From contig NZ_CP107880.1 in assembly GCF_036013745.1 (NCBI RefSeq), forward strand, positions 5,456,001 to 5,520,000: a DNA stretch of 64,000 bases. The letters run 5' to 3'. Shown one piece after another: positions 34,137 to 43,466 of this stretch; within the stretch, counting starts at the first letter, position 1; the number at the start of each line of letters is the position of its first letter. Source of the stretch: Streptomyces sp. NBC_00483. Its GTDB lineage: Bacteria; Actinomycetota; Actinomycetes; Streptomycetales; Streptomycetaceae. The notes under the pieces were generated by a model. That model made no database searches, was not told the DNA's origin, and saw nothing but the letters and a program-made list of their open reading frames with translations. Position numbers and translations under genes: made by a program.

Positions 34137-34954
34137 TGAGCGGCGGTACGAGTGGCATGAGTGGCACGAGTGCCTACTGGGCGGTGGCCGACTGCTGGAA
34201 CGTGGTCCGCCGGGGGCTCACCCACTACCAGCGCCAACCGGTCAACATCGCCTGGCAGTTGGGCTTCCCGATCCTGTCGGTGCTGCTGTACGGGTACGTC
34301 TTCGGCAGCGCGATGGTGGTGCCGGGCGGCGGGGACTACCGGGACTTCCTGATGCCGGGGATGTTCGCGATGACGATGGCCTTCGGCTTCATCAACACGG
34401 CGACGCTCGTGGTGCACGACGCGACGAAGGGGGTCATCGACCGGTTCCGCTCGATGCCGATGGCGCCGTCGGCGGTGGTGTCGGGGCGCGGGGTGACCGA
34501 TCTGCTGGTCGCCTGCGCGGAGTTGGCGATCCTGATGCTGACGGCGCTCGCGATCGGCTGGCGCCCGGACGGCGGGGTCATGGGCGGGCTCGCGGCGTTC
34601 GCGCTGCTGCTGTGGCTGCGGTTCGCGCTGATCTGGCTGGGGGTGTGGCTGGGCCTGATGGTTCCGAACCCGGAGGCGGCGGGCGGTCTTTTCGCGGTCG
34701 CCTTCCCGCTGACGATGATCTCCAGCATATTTGTCGCGCCGCAGCTGATGCCGGATTGGCTGGGGGCGGTGGCGGCGTGGAACCCGATCTCGTCGACGGT
34801 CGCGGCGTCCCGTGAGCTTTTCGGCACGCCGGTCGGGGCGGGGGATTCCTGGGTGGAGCAGAACGCGGTGCTGATGGCCCTGGTGTGGCCGGTGGTGCTC
34901 ACGGCGGTGTTCCTGCCGCTTGCCGTCCGGCGGTTCCAGCGGTTGAGCCGTTGA
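34136..34954 (+). CDS. ABC-2 type permease, DrrB-like
   Basis: A 272-residue membrane protein with six hydrophobic segments. [21 protein letters not shown] and the ABC2-membrane signature [23 protein letters not shown] with [18 protein letters not shown] fit the DrrB family. It forms the export channel with the upstream ATPase. The ATG shares one base with the ATPase stop, giving translational coupling; a GTG at 34133 is possible. The stop codon begins a 19-bp tandem repeat. Confidence 0.92.
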   Translation: MSGGTSGMSGTSAYWAVADCWNVVRRGLTHYQRQPVNIAWQLGFPILSVLLYGYVFGSAMVVPGGGDYRDFLMPGMFAMTMAFGFINTATLVVHDATKGVIDRFRSMPMAPSAVVSGRGVTDLLVACAELAILMLTALAIGWRPDGGVMGGLAAFALLLWLRFALIWLGVWLGLMVPNPEAAGGLFAVAFPLTMISSIFVAPQLMPDWLGAVAAWNPISSTVAASRELFGTPVGAGDSWVEQNAVLMALVWPVVLTAVFLPLAVRRFQRLSR

Positions 34955-35026
34955 CCGGCACCGGGGTTGTTGACCGGCACCGGGGTTGTAGACCGGCACC
35001 GGGGTTGTTGACCGGCACCGGGGTTG
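34951..35026. repeat. 19-bp tandem repeat beginning at a stop codon, four copies
   Basis: Units TTGACCGGCACCGGGGTTG at 34951-34969, 34970-34988, 34989-35007 (TAG variant) and 35008-35026. The first unit contains the stop (34952-34954) of the ABC permease gene. Confidence 0.95.
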
Positions 35027-35033
35027 CGGCCAC

Positions 35034-35077
35034 GGGGCTCTGCCCCGGACCCCGCTCCTCAATCGCCGGAGGGGCTG
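35034..35077. repeat. Dispersed GC-rich element, convergent site
   Basis: A near-canonical copy (GGGGCTCTGCCCCGGACCCC ... CTCCTCAATCGCCGGAGGGGCT) between the convergent ABC permease and serC genes. A compensatory change in both stem arms (CTCC/GGAG) preserves pairing. Confidence 0.85.
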
Positions 35078-35094
35078 AGGAGCGGGGGTTTGGG

Positions 35095-36315
<1,221 letters not shown>

Positions 36316-37176
36316 TCAAGGCCCCGCGACCTCGTGGGCCAGCGTGATCAGGTCCGGGACGGACGGATGGCCGGGGCCCTGGCGGCGGACCAGGAGGACG
36401 GGGAGATCGGGGGCGTCGGTGAGGGGGACGTAGGTGACGCCGGGGTACGGGTGCATGCCCACGGTCGCCGTCGACGTGACGCCCACCGCCCGGTCCGCGG
36501 CGATCGCGGCGAGCCAGTCGTCGGTGTTGGCGACGGTGAGTGTCGAGGTGGGGCGTTCGGCGGGCGGCCACAGTTCGAGGGAGGTCGTGCCGGAGACCGT
36601 GTTCAGGGCGATGACCTGGTCGCTGAGGTCGGCGAGCGCGAGGCGCCGGTGGCGGGCGAGCGGACTGTCGGACGGCACCGCCGCCACCCGCGCCTCCAGG
36701 TGCAGCAGTTCGGTGACGAGGCCGGGGGTGTCGACGGGGCCGCGCAGGAGCGCGAGGTCGACGGCGCCGCGCGTGAGCCCTGCCGTGCGGTCGTCGACGC
36801 GCAGGAGTTCGAGCGGGACCTCCGGGTGGGCGCGGCGCCAGCGGCGCAGCAGCGGCGTCGTGAACTCGCCCGCCGCCGACCAGGCATGGCCCAGGCGCAG
36901 CGGGCGGTGCGGGGCCCGGGCGGCGGCGAGCGCGTCCTCGAACGCGGCGACGGCGACGGCCGCCTTCTCGTGGAACGAGCGCCCCTCGGGGGTGAGGTCG
37001 AGGTGATGGGTGGAGCGGTCCACGAGCCGTACGCCGAGCGTGTCCTCCAGGGCGGCGAGGGTGCGCGAGACGACCGGCTGGCTCAGGCCGAGGCGCGCGG
37101 CGGCACGGGTGACGCTGCGCGCCTCGGCGACGGCGAGGAAGCAGCGCAGGTGGCGCAGCTCCGGTTCCCTGCTCAT
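36316..37176 (-). CDS. LysR family transcriptional regulator
   Basis: A 286-residue LysR protein with an N-terminal winged helix (about 1-65, RHLRCFLAVAEARSVTRAA ... QPVVSRTLAALEDTLG) and a two-lobed ligand-binding domain (about 90-286). It is divergent from an EamA-type exporter, its likely target. The start codon lies in a 17-bp tandem repeat that places further ATG triplets at 17-base intervals upstream, so the true start is less certain than usual. The first ATG giving the normal LysR N-terminus (MSREPELRHLR) is used. Confidence 0.9.
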   Translation of the reverse strand: MSREPELRHLRCFLAVAEARSVTRAAARLGLSQPVVSRTLAALEDTLGVRLVDRSTHHLDLTPEGRSFHEKAAVAVAAFEDALAAARAPHRPLRLGHAWSAAGEFTTPLLRRWRRAHPEVPLELLRVDDRTAGLTRGAVDLALLRGPVDTPGLVTELLHLEARVAAVPSDSPLARHRRLALADLSDQVIALNTVSGTTSLELWPPAERPTSTLTVANTDDWLAAIAADRAVGVTSTATVGMHPYPGVTYVPLTDAPDLPVLLVRRQGPGHPSVPDLITLAHEVAGP

Positions 37177-37235
37177 GCGCGATCCCTGCTCATGCGCGAT
37201 CCCTGATCATGTGCGTCCCCTGGTCATGTGCGCGG
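37171..37235. repeat. 17-bp tandem repeat over a start codon
   Basis: GCTCATGCGCGATCCCT at 37171-37187 and 37188-37204, a variant GATCATGTGCGTCCCCT at 37205-37221, and a partial copy to 37235. Each copy carries CAT (ATG on the minus strand); the first is the lysR start. Copies are in different frames because 17 is not a multiple of 3. Confidence 0.9.
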
Positions 37236-37382
37236 AGCATAACGGGAGCGCAGAAAGTATTTCACGGGGCATGCCGGACGGATCTAGCGTGAAGGTTCAA
37301 GGCGGTCGGCAAGTTCAGTAGACTGTCCGGCACTGTCCAACGTATTGCACTCAAACGTATTGCACTCAAGAGGGGGTGGACC

Positions 37383-38342
37383 GTGAGCGGCCCGCAGACC
37401 GAACCCGTGGCCGTGGCGCATGATGCCGCCCCGGCCGTGACCGCGAGCGCCGGCGCGGAGCCGTCCCGCCGCGGCTCGCTGGGCCCGGTCGGCCTGGTCC
37501 TCGCGGGGTGCATCTCGGTGCAGTTCGGCGCGGCGCTCGCGGTGAGCCTGATGCCGCGCGCCGGAGCGATCGGCGTCGTCACCCTCCGCCTCGTCGTGGC
37601 GGCCGTGGTCATGCTCGTCGTCTGCCGCCCCAAGCTGCGCGGCCACTCGCGGTCCGACTGGGGCACGGTCGTCGCCTTCGGCATCGCCATGGGCGGCATG
37701 AACCTGCTCTTCTACCAGGCGGCGGCCCGTATCCCGCTCGGCATCGCGGTCACCTTCGAGGTGCTCGGCCCGCTCGCCCTCTCGGTCTTCGCCTCCCGCC
37801 GTCTCGTCAACGTCCTGTGGGCGGGGCTCGCGCTGTGCGGCGTGTTCCTGCTCGGCGGGGCGGGGGACGGGATCGGCAGCCTGGACCTGGCCGGTGTGGG
37901 CTTCGCGGTCGCGGCCGGCGCCTGCTGGGCGACGTACATCATCTTCAGCGCCCGTACGGGCCGCCGCTTCCCGCAGGCCGACGGGCTCGCGCTCGCCATG
38001 GTGGTCGCGGCGGTGCTCTGCCTGCCGCTCGGCATCGCGACGGCGGGCCCGAAGCTGATCGACCCGGTGACCCTCGGCCTCGGCGCGGCCGTCGCGGTCA
38101 TGTCCTCGGTCCTCCCGTACACCCTCGAACTCGTCGCGCTGCGCCGCCTGCCCGCGTCCACGTTCGCGGTGATGATGAGCCTCGAACCGGCGGTCGCCGC
38201 GCTCTCCGGCTTCCTCGTCCTGAGCCAGGACCTGGCCTGGGCGGAAGTCCTGGCCATCACCCTCGTCATCGCGGCGAGCATGGGCGCGGTGCGGACGCAG
38301 GTGGGCCGGAGGAAGGATCCCGCGGTCGTCCTGCACGAGTGA
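37383..38342 (+). CDS. EamA family exporter (RhtA-like)
   Basis: A 319-residue drug/metabolite transporter with ten hydrophobic segments in two EamA repeats (about 33-160 and 165-300). The YQAAARIPLGIAVTFEVLGPLALSV and LRRLPASTFAVMMSLEPAVAALSGFLVL segments are typical of RhtA-type threonine/homoserine exporters. The GTG start follows GAGGGGGTG. It is probably regulated by the divergent LysR protein. The stop lies 3 bases from the end of the convergent lipoprotein gene. Confidence 0.9.
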   Translation: MSGPQTEPVAVAHDAAPAVTASAGAEPSRRGSLGPVGLVLAGCISVQFGAALAVSLMPRAGAIGVVTLRLVVAAVVMLVVCRPKLRGHSRSDWGTVVAFGIAMGGMNLLFYQAAARIPLGIAVTFEVLGPLALSVFASRRLVNVLWAGLALCGVFLLGGAGDGIGSLDLAGVGFAVAAGACWATYIIFSARTGRRFPQADGLALAMVVAAVLCLPLGIATAGPKLIDPVTLGLGAAVAVMSSVLPYTLELVALRRLPASTFAVMMSLEPAVAALSGFLVLSQDLAWAEVLAITLVIAASMGAVRTQVGRRKDPAVVLHE

Positions 38343-38345
38343 CGG

Positions 38346-38975
38346 TCACTGCTTGCCGGTGCCGACCGGGTCGACGGAGACCTTGGTTTCCGTGTCGGCG
38401 GAGACCGGGAGGTTGAGGTCGACCTTCAGGGACGTGGAGTGGGTCTCGTTGGGCGGGGTGACGTCGATGCTGGAGACGTTCACGCCGGAACCGCCGGAGT
38501 TGTTCGGCGGGTAGTGGAGGGTGAAGCGGGTCGTTTCGCCGTTGCCGAGGACGACGGACGGGGACGACAGGTTGCTGCGGGAGGCGCTCAGCGGGCCGGA
38601 GGCCTCCTCGGAGCGGAGGTCGACGCCCGGGAAGCCCTTGAGGGAGCAGGCGTCGCTGGTGTTCCGCATGCTGACTATGAGCGTGCCCTCGCCCATGCCG
38701 TGCGCGGAGTCGAACGCGAGGTTCGCGGTCTTGCACGGGCCGGTGTTGATCTGACCGTGGCCGGTGCCCTCGGCGGCCTTCGTGGAGTCGCCGGTGTCCG
38801 AGGCGTTCTTGCCGGAGGCCTGGCTGTTGCCGCCGGAGGACGAGGAGGACGAGGAGGAGGCGGCGGACGAGTCGTCGTTCGTGCCCGCGGCGGAGTCCTC
38901 GTTGCCCTGGCAGGCGGTGAGCGAGAGGCCCGCGGCGAGGGCGACGGCGGCGAGGGTGAGCTTGCGAGCACGCAT
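38346..38975 (-). CDS. DUF4232 lipoprotein
   Basis: A 209-residue lipoprotein. The signal peptide ends in LTAC at about residue 22. A Ser/Gly/Asn-rich low-complexity linker (about 25-75) precedes a DUF4232 beta-sandwich (CKTANLAFDSAHG ... LKGFPGVDLRSE ... FTLHYPPNNSGGSG) with two Cys that can pair. It is anchored on the outer membrane face; the function is unknown. A 15-bp tandem repeat lies 26 bases upstream of the start, in the 5' leader. Confidence 0.9.
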   Translation of the reverse strand: MRARKLTLAAVALAAGLSLTACQGNEDSAAGTNDDSSAASSSSSSSSGGNSQASGKNASDTGDSTKAAEGTGHGQINTGPCKTANLAFDSAHGMGEGTLIVSMRNTSDACSLKGFPGVDLRSEEASGPLSASRSNLSSPSVVLGNGETTRFTLHYPPNNSGGSGVNVSSIDVTPPNETHSTSLKVDLNLPVSADTETKVSVDPVGTGKQ

Positions 38976-39000
38976 GGTTTTCGTCCTTAACTTGGCGGCC

Positions 39001-39075
39001 GGTAATTCGTAGGTCGGTAATTCGTAGGTCGGTAATTCGTAGGTCGGTAACTCGTGGGTCGGTAACTCGTGGGTC
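39001..39075. repeat. 15-bp tandem repeat in a 5' leader, five copies
   Basis: GGTAATTCGTAGGTC three times (39001-39045), then GGTAACTCGTGGGTC twice (39046-39075). On the minus strand this lies just upstream of the DUF4232 lipoprotein gene, probably within its promoter or untranslated leader. It is AT-richer than its surroundings. Confidence 0.95.
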
Positions 39076-39261
39076 GGTTCGGGTTACTGATCAGCAGGAC
39101 CCGCCGGGGCCACGAATCGTTCCGCCTTACCGCCGCCTTATACATGGCTGTTACATATGACTGGGAGACCGTCATCGCTGGGACAGTTCCGTGACCTGGG
39201 GGATCTTGAACTCTCCGGTTGGCGGGGCTATTTCGCCCGTCACGCGCGACGCATTTTCCAT

Positions 39262-39275
39262 GCAAGCATGCTTGC
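39262..39275. promoter_or_regulatory. Perfect 14-bp palindrome, candidate TetR operator of the catabolic operon
   Basis: GCAAGCATGCTTGC is a perfect dyad, followed by a further CTTG. It lies 68 bases upstream of the first gene of the 39.3-49.5 kb operon. TetR operators of fatty-acid and acyl-CoA catabolic operons often have this form, and the operon ends with its own tetR gene. Confidence 0.7.
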
Positions 39276-39342
39276 TTGTTTCTTGGCCCGCTGCCATGCT
39301 CCAGGCACGCCGCACACCGCCGTGCCCGGAGGGGAGCGCACC

Positions 39343-40137
39343 GTGTCCGAACCGTCCGCCGTGTTCGAGGACTTGCGGGACGAGAGCGAGGAACTCGACC
39401 GGATCGTGCGGGAGTTGAGCCCACAGCAGTGGGCCGCACCGACCCCCGCGCCCCGCTGGACCGTCGCCCACCAGATCGCCCATCTCGCCTGGACCGACCG
39501 CGCCGCCCTGCTCGCCATGAGCGACGCCGACGCCTTCGCGGGCGAGGTGGAGAAGGCGATCGCCGCGCCGGAGTCCTTCGTCGACGAAGGGGCCGAGGAA
39601 GGCGCCCGCCGGGACCCGGCCGTGCTGCTCGCCGGCTGGCGGGAGGGGCGCGAGCGGCTGCAGAAGGTGCTGCGCGCCGCCGCGGCCGACAAGACCCGGT
39701 TCCCCTGGTACGGCCCGCCGATGTCCGCCGCCTCCATGGCGACCGGCCGGCTGATGGAGACGTGGGCGCACGGTCAGGACGTCGCCGACGCCCTCGGGAT
39801 CGTACGGACGCCCAGCGACCGGCTCCGGCACGTCGCCCGGATCGGCGTACGCGCGCGGAAGTTCGCCTTCGACGTGCACGGGGTCGCCGCGCCCGACGAC
39901 GAGTTCCGCGTCGAACTCGTGGCGCCGAGCGGCGAATTGTGGACGTACGGGCCCGAGGAGGCAGGGCAGCGCGTCACCGGGACCGCCGTCGACTTCTGCC
40001 TCCTCGTCACCCAGCGCGCGCACCGGGCCGACGTCGACGTACGCGCCGAGGGCCCCGACGCCGACCGCTGGCTCGACATCGCGCAGGCCTTCGCCGGGCC
40101 ACCGGGGGAGGGGCGCGCGCCGAAGGGGGCCCGATGA
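39343..40137 (+). CDS. TIGR03084 family DinB-like metal-binding protein
   Basis: A 264-residue protein with the mycothiol-dependent maleylpyruvate isomerase-like N-terminal bundle. TVAHQIAHLAWTDRAAL and METWAHGQDVADALG supply the expected metal-binding His residues. The C-terminal half (about 160-255) is a separate domain with ELVAPSGELWTYGPEEAGQRV. It belongs to the TIGR03084 family, whose role is unknown but whose genes recur beside AtuA/carboxylase clusters. The GTG follows GGAGGGGAG with 7-base spacing. It is the first gene of the operon, and its stop overlaps the next start as ATGA. Confidence 0.85.
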   Translation: MSEPSAVFEDLRDESEELDRIVRELSPQQWAAPTPAPRWTVAHQIAHLAWTDRAALLAMSDADAFAGEVEKAIAAPESFVDEGAEEGARRDPAVLLAGWREGRERLQKVLRAAAADKTRFPWYGPPMSAASMATGRLMETWAHGQDVADALGIVRTPSDRLRHVARIGVRARKFAFDVHGVAAPDDEFRVELVAPSGELWTYGPEEAGQRVTGTAVDFCLLVTQRAHRADVDVRAEGPDADRWLDIAQAFAGPPGEGRAPKGAR

Positions 40138-41858
40138 GCAGGCCCCCGCTGCGGATCGGCAACGCCTCCGGTTTCTACGGCGACCGGTTCGACGCCATGA
40201 AGGAAATGCTGACTGGTGGCGAACTCGACGTCCTCACCGGCGACTACCTCGCCGAGCTGACCATGCTGATCCTCGGCCGCGACCGGCTGAAGAACGCGGA
40301 CCGAGGCTACGCCCGCACGTTCCTGCGGCAGTTGGAGGAGTGCCTGGGCCTCGCCGTCGAGCGCGGTACCAAAATCGTCGCCAATGCGGGCGGGCTCAAT
40401 CCGGCCGGACTCGCGGACGCCGTACGGGAGTTGGCGGATCGACTCGGCATAGCCGTACGGGTCGCGCACGTCGAGGGTGACGACCTGCTCGGCACCGGCC
40501 GGTTCCCCGGCGCCCTCACCGCCAACGCCTACCTCGGCGGCGCCGGCATCACCGCCTGCCTCGACGCGGGCGCGGATGTCGTGGTCACGGGGCGAGTCAC
40601 CGACGCCGCGCTCGTGACCGGGCCCGCGGCCTGGCACTTCGGGTGGGCGGGGAGCGATTACGACCGGCTCGCAGGGGCCGTCGTCGCCGGGCACGTCCTC
40701 GAATGCGGGACGCAGGCGACCGGCGGCAACTACTCCCGATTCGCCGACCGCGCCCACCAGTTGGCCCGCCCCGGCTTCCCCCTCGCCGAGATCCACGAGG
40801 ACGGTTCCGCCGTCATCACCAAGCACCCCGGCACCGGCGGCTTCGTCGAACTCGGCACCGTCACTGAGCAGCTCCTGTACGAGACCGGGGGCGCCCGGTA
40901 CGCCGGGCCCGACGCCACCGCCCGCCTCGACACCGTCCGCCTGGAACAGGAGGGCGCCGACCGCGTGCGCATCCACGGCGTACGCGGTGAGGCCCCGCCG
41001 CCCACCCTCAAGGTCGGGCTCAACCGGCTCGGCGGGTTCCGGGGCGAGGTCGTCTTCGTGCTCACCGGCCTGGACATCGAGGTCAAGGCGGAGCTGGTGC
41101 GGCGGCAGATGGACGAAGCGCTGCGCACCGCCAAGTCGGCGCCCGCACACGTCCGTTGGGAGCTGTCCCGAACCGACCGGGCCGACGCCGACACCGAGGA
41201 GACCGCGAGCGCGCTGCTCCGCCTGGTCGTACGCGACCAGAACCAGGACGCCGTCGGCCGGGCCCTGAGCGGCGCCGCGGTGGAGCTGGCCCTCGCCTCC
41301 TACCCCGGCTTCCACGTCACCGCCCCGCCCGGCAAGGGCTCCCCGTACGGGGTGTTCGAGGCGGAGTACGTGGAGCGGGGCGAGGTCCCGCATGTCGCGG
41401 TGCTGCCGGACGGGGAGCGGCGGCCGATCCCCGTACACGTAGGAGAGACGCGCCCGCTCGTCCCCGTCGAGGACCCCGCTCTCCCGGAGCCTCTGCCCGC
41501 CGGGCCCACGCGCCGCGTTCCCCTCGGCCTGATCGCGGGGGCTCGCAGCGGGGACAAGGGCGGCGATGCGAATGTGGGGGTGTGGGTGGAGAGCGATGCG
41601 GCGTGGCGCTGGTTGGTCCACACCCTGACGGTGGACCGCTTCCGCGAACTCCTGCCGGAGACGGCGTTGCGCTCCCGGGGCTCTGATAGGCCGACCGTAA
41701 CCCGCCACCCCCTCCCCAGCCTCCGCGCACTCAACTTCACGGTTGAGGGCCTCCTGGGCGAAGGCGTCGCCGCGCAACACCGATTCGACCCACAAGCCAA
41801 GGGCCTCGCCGAATGGCTCCGCTCACGCCACCTCGACATACCGGAGGCCCTCCTGTGA
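40134..41858 (+). CDS. AtuA family protein (DUF1446)
   Basis: A 574-residue protein. The N-terminal DUF1446 domain (about 1-430) has RIGNASGFYGDRF, TKIVANAGGLNPAGL, VVVTGRVTDAALV and ECGTQATGGNYSRF. The C-terminal AtuA-like ferredoxin-fold domain (about 455-560) has LGLIAGARSGDKGGDANVGVW. AtuA is required for acyclic terpene (citronellol/geraniol) utilisation in Pseudomonas, but its reaction is unknown. The ATGA overlap upstream and GTGA overlap downstream show tight coupling with the carboxylase genes. Confidence 0.9.
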   Translation: MSRPPLRIGNASGFYGDRFDAMKEMLTGGELDVLTGDYLAELTMLILGRDRLKNADRGYARTFLRQLEECLGLAVERGTKIVANAGGLNPAGLADAVRELADRLGIAVRVAHVEGDDLLGTGRFPGALTANAYLGGAGITACLDAGADVVVTGRVTDAALVTGPAAWHFGWAGSDYDRLAGAVVAGHVLECGTQATGGNYSRFADRAHQLARPGFPLAEIHEDGSAVITKHPGTGGFVELGTVTEQLLYETGGARYAGPDATARLDTVRLEQEGADRVRIHGVRGEAPPPTLKVGLNRLGGFRGEVVFVLTGLDIEVKAELVRRQMDEALRTAKSAPAHVRWELSRTDRADADTEETASALLRLVVRDQNQDAVGRALSGAAVELALASYPGFHVTAPPGKGSPYGVFEAEYVERGEVPHVAVLPDGERRPIPVHVGETRPLVPVEDPALPEPLPAGPTRRVPLGLIAGARSGDKGGDANVGVWVESDAAWRWLVHTLTVDRFRELLPETALRSRGSDRPTVTRHPLPSLRALNFTVEGLLGEGVAAQHRFDPQAKGLAEWLRSRHLDIPEALL

Positions 41859-43453
41859 CCGTCCTGGCCAGCGCCCTGGACACCCGGTCCGACGACTACG
41901 CCGGACGGCGCACCGCCCTCCTCGACAAGCTCACCGCCCTCGACACCGAGCATGCGAAGGCCGTCGCGGGCGGCGGCGAGAAGTACGTCGAACGGCACCG
42001 CAAGCGCGGCAAGTTGCTCGCCCGCGAACGCATCGAGCTGCTGCTCGACCCCGACACCCCCTTCCTCGAACTGTCCCCGCTCGCCGCCTGGGGCAGCGAC
42101 TACGCCGTCGGCGGCTCCCTCGTCACCGGCGTCGGCGTCGTCGAGGGCGTCGAGTGCCTGATCACGGCCAACGACCCGACCGTGCGCGGCGGCGCCAGCA
42201 ACCCCTGGTCCCTGAAGAAGGCGCTGCGGGCGAACGAGATCGCCCACGCCAACCGGCTCCCTGCCATCTCGCTCGTCGAGTCCGGCGGCGCCGATCTCCC
42301 CTCCCAGAAGGAGATCTTCATCCCCGGGGGCGGGATCTTCCGCGACATCACGCGGCTCTCGGCCGCCGGGATCCCCACCGTCGCCGTCGTCTTCGGCAAC
42401 TCCACCGCCGGAGGCGCGTACATCCCCGGTATGTCCGATCACGTGATCATGGTGAAGGAGAAGGCGAAGGTCTTCCTCGGCGGGCCGCCGCTGGTCAAGA
42501 TGGCGACCGGCGAGGAGAGCGACGACGAGTCGCTCGGCGGCGCCGAGATGCACGCCCGCACCTCCGGACTCGCCGACTACTTCGCCCACGACGAGCAGGA
42601 CGCCATCCGGCAGGCCCGCCGCGTCGTCGCCCGCCTCAACCACCGCAAGGCGTACGCCGATCCACAGCCTGTGGAGCCGCCCAAGTACGACCCCGAGGAA
42701 CTCCTCGGCATCGTCCCCGACGATCTGAAGGAGCCCTTCGACCCGCGCGAGGTGATCGCCCGGCTCGTCGACGCCTCCGACTTCGACGAGTTCAAGCCCC
42801 TCTACGGCACGAGCCTCGTCACCGGCTGGGCCGCTCTCCACGGCCATCCCGTCGGCATCCTCGCCAACGCGCAGGGCGTCCTCTTCAGCGAGGAGTCGCA
42901 GAAGGCCGCGCAGTTCATCCAGCTCGCCAACCAGCGCGACATCCCGCTGCTCTTCCTCCACAACACCACCGGCTACATGGTCGGCAAGGAGTACGAGCAG
43001 GGCGGCATCATCAAACACGGCGCGATGATGATCAACGCCGTCTCCAACTCCCGTGTCCCGCACCTCTCCGTGCTGATGGGCGCCTCGTACGGCGCCGGGC
43101 ACTACGGCATGTGCGGGCGCGCCTACGATCCCCGTTTCCTCTTCGCCTGGCCCAGCGCCAAGTCCGCCGTCATGGGGCCGCAGCAGCTGGCGGGAGTGCT
43201 GTCGATCGTGGCGCGGCAGTCCGCCGCCGCGAAGGGGCAGCCGTACGACGAGGAGGCCGACGCCGGGCTCCGCGCCATGGTCGAGCAGCAGATCGAGGCC
43301 GAGTCGCTGCCGATGTTCCTGTCCGGGCGGCTCTACGACGACGGGGTCATCGACCCCCGTGACACCCGAACTGTTCTCGGCATCTGCCTGTCCGCGATCC
43401 ACACCGCACCGTACGAGGGCGCCCGCGGCGGCTTCGGCGTCTTCCGGATGTAA
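41855..43453 (+). CDS. Acyl-CoA carboxylase carboxyltransferase subunit
   Basis: A 532-residue biotin-dependent carboxyltransferase (AccD/MccB/AtuC-like, fused N and C crotonase halves). RGGASNPWSLKKALRANEIA, LVESGGADLPSQ, FGNSTAGGAYIPGMSD and MGASYGAGHYGMCGRAYDPRFLF are the acyl-CoA and biotin site motifs. It transfers CO2 from biotin to an acyl-CoA. Sequence style favours methylcrotonyl- or geranyl-CoA carboxylase over acetyl/propionyl types. The GTG overlaps the upstream stop and is preceded by CGGAGG. Confidence 0.93.
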   Translation: MTVLASALDTRSDDYAGRRTALLDKLTALDTEHAKAVAGGGEKYVERHRKRGKLLARERIELLLDPDTPFLELSPLAAWGSDYAVGGSLVTGVGVVEGVECLITANDPTVRGGASNPWSLKKALRANEIAHANRLPAISLVESGGADLPSQKEIFIPGGGIFRDITRLSAAGIPTVAVVFGNSTAGGAYIPGMSDHVIMVKEKAKVFLGGPPLVKMATGEESDDESLGGAEMHARTSGLADYFAHDEQDAIRQARRVVARLNHRKAYADPQPVEPPKYDPEELLGIVPDDLKEPFDPREVIARLVDASDFDEFKPLYGTSLVTGWAALHGHPVGILANAQGVLFSEESQKAAQFIQLANQRDIPLLFLHNTTGYMVGKEYEQGGIIKHGAMMINAVSNSRVPHLSVLMGASYGAGHYGMCGRAYDPRFLFAWPSAKSAVMGPQQLAGVLSIVARQSAAAKGQPYDEEADAGLRAMVEQQIEAESLPMFLSGRLYDDGVIDPRDTRTVLGICLSAIHTAPYEGARGGFGVFRM

Positions 43454-43466
43454 GGGGCCCGCACCG

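Noticed and set aside
39219..41858. Very long plus-strand ORF suggesting a fusion of TIGR03084 and AtuA proteins
   Set aside because: Its first part is an out-of-frame reading of the TIGR03084 gene; the ATGA overlap at 40134 gives the true AtuA start.
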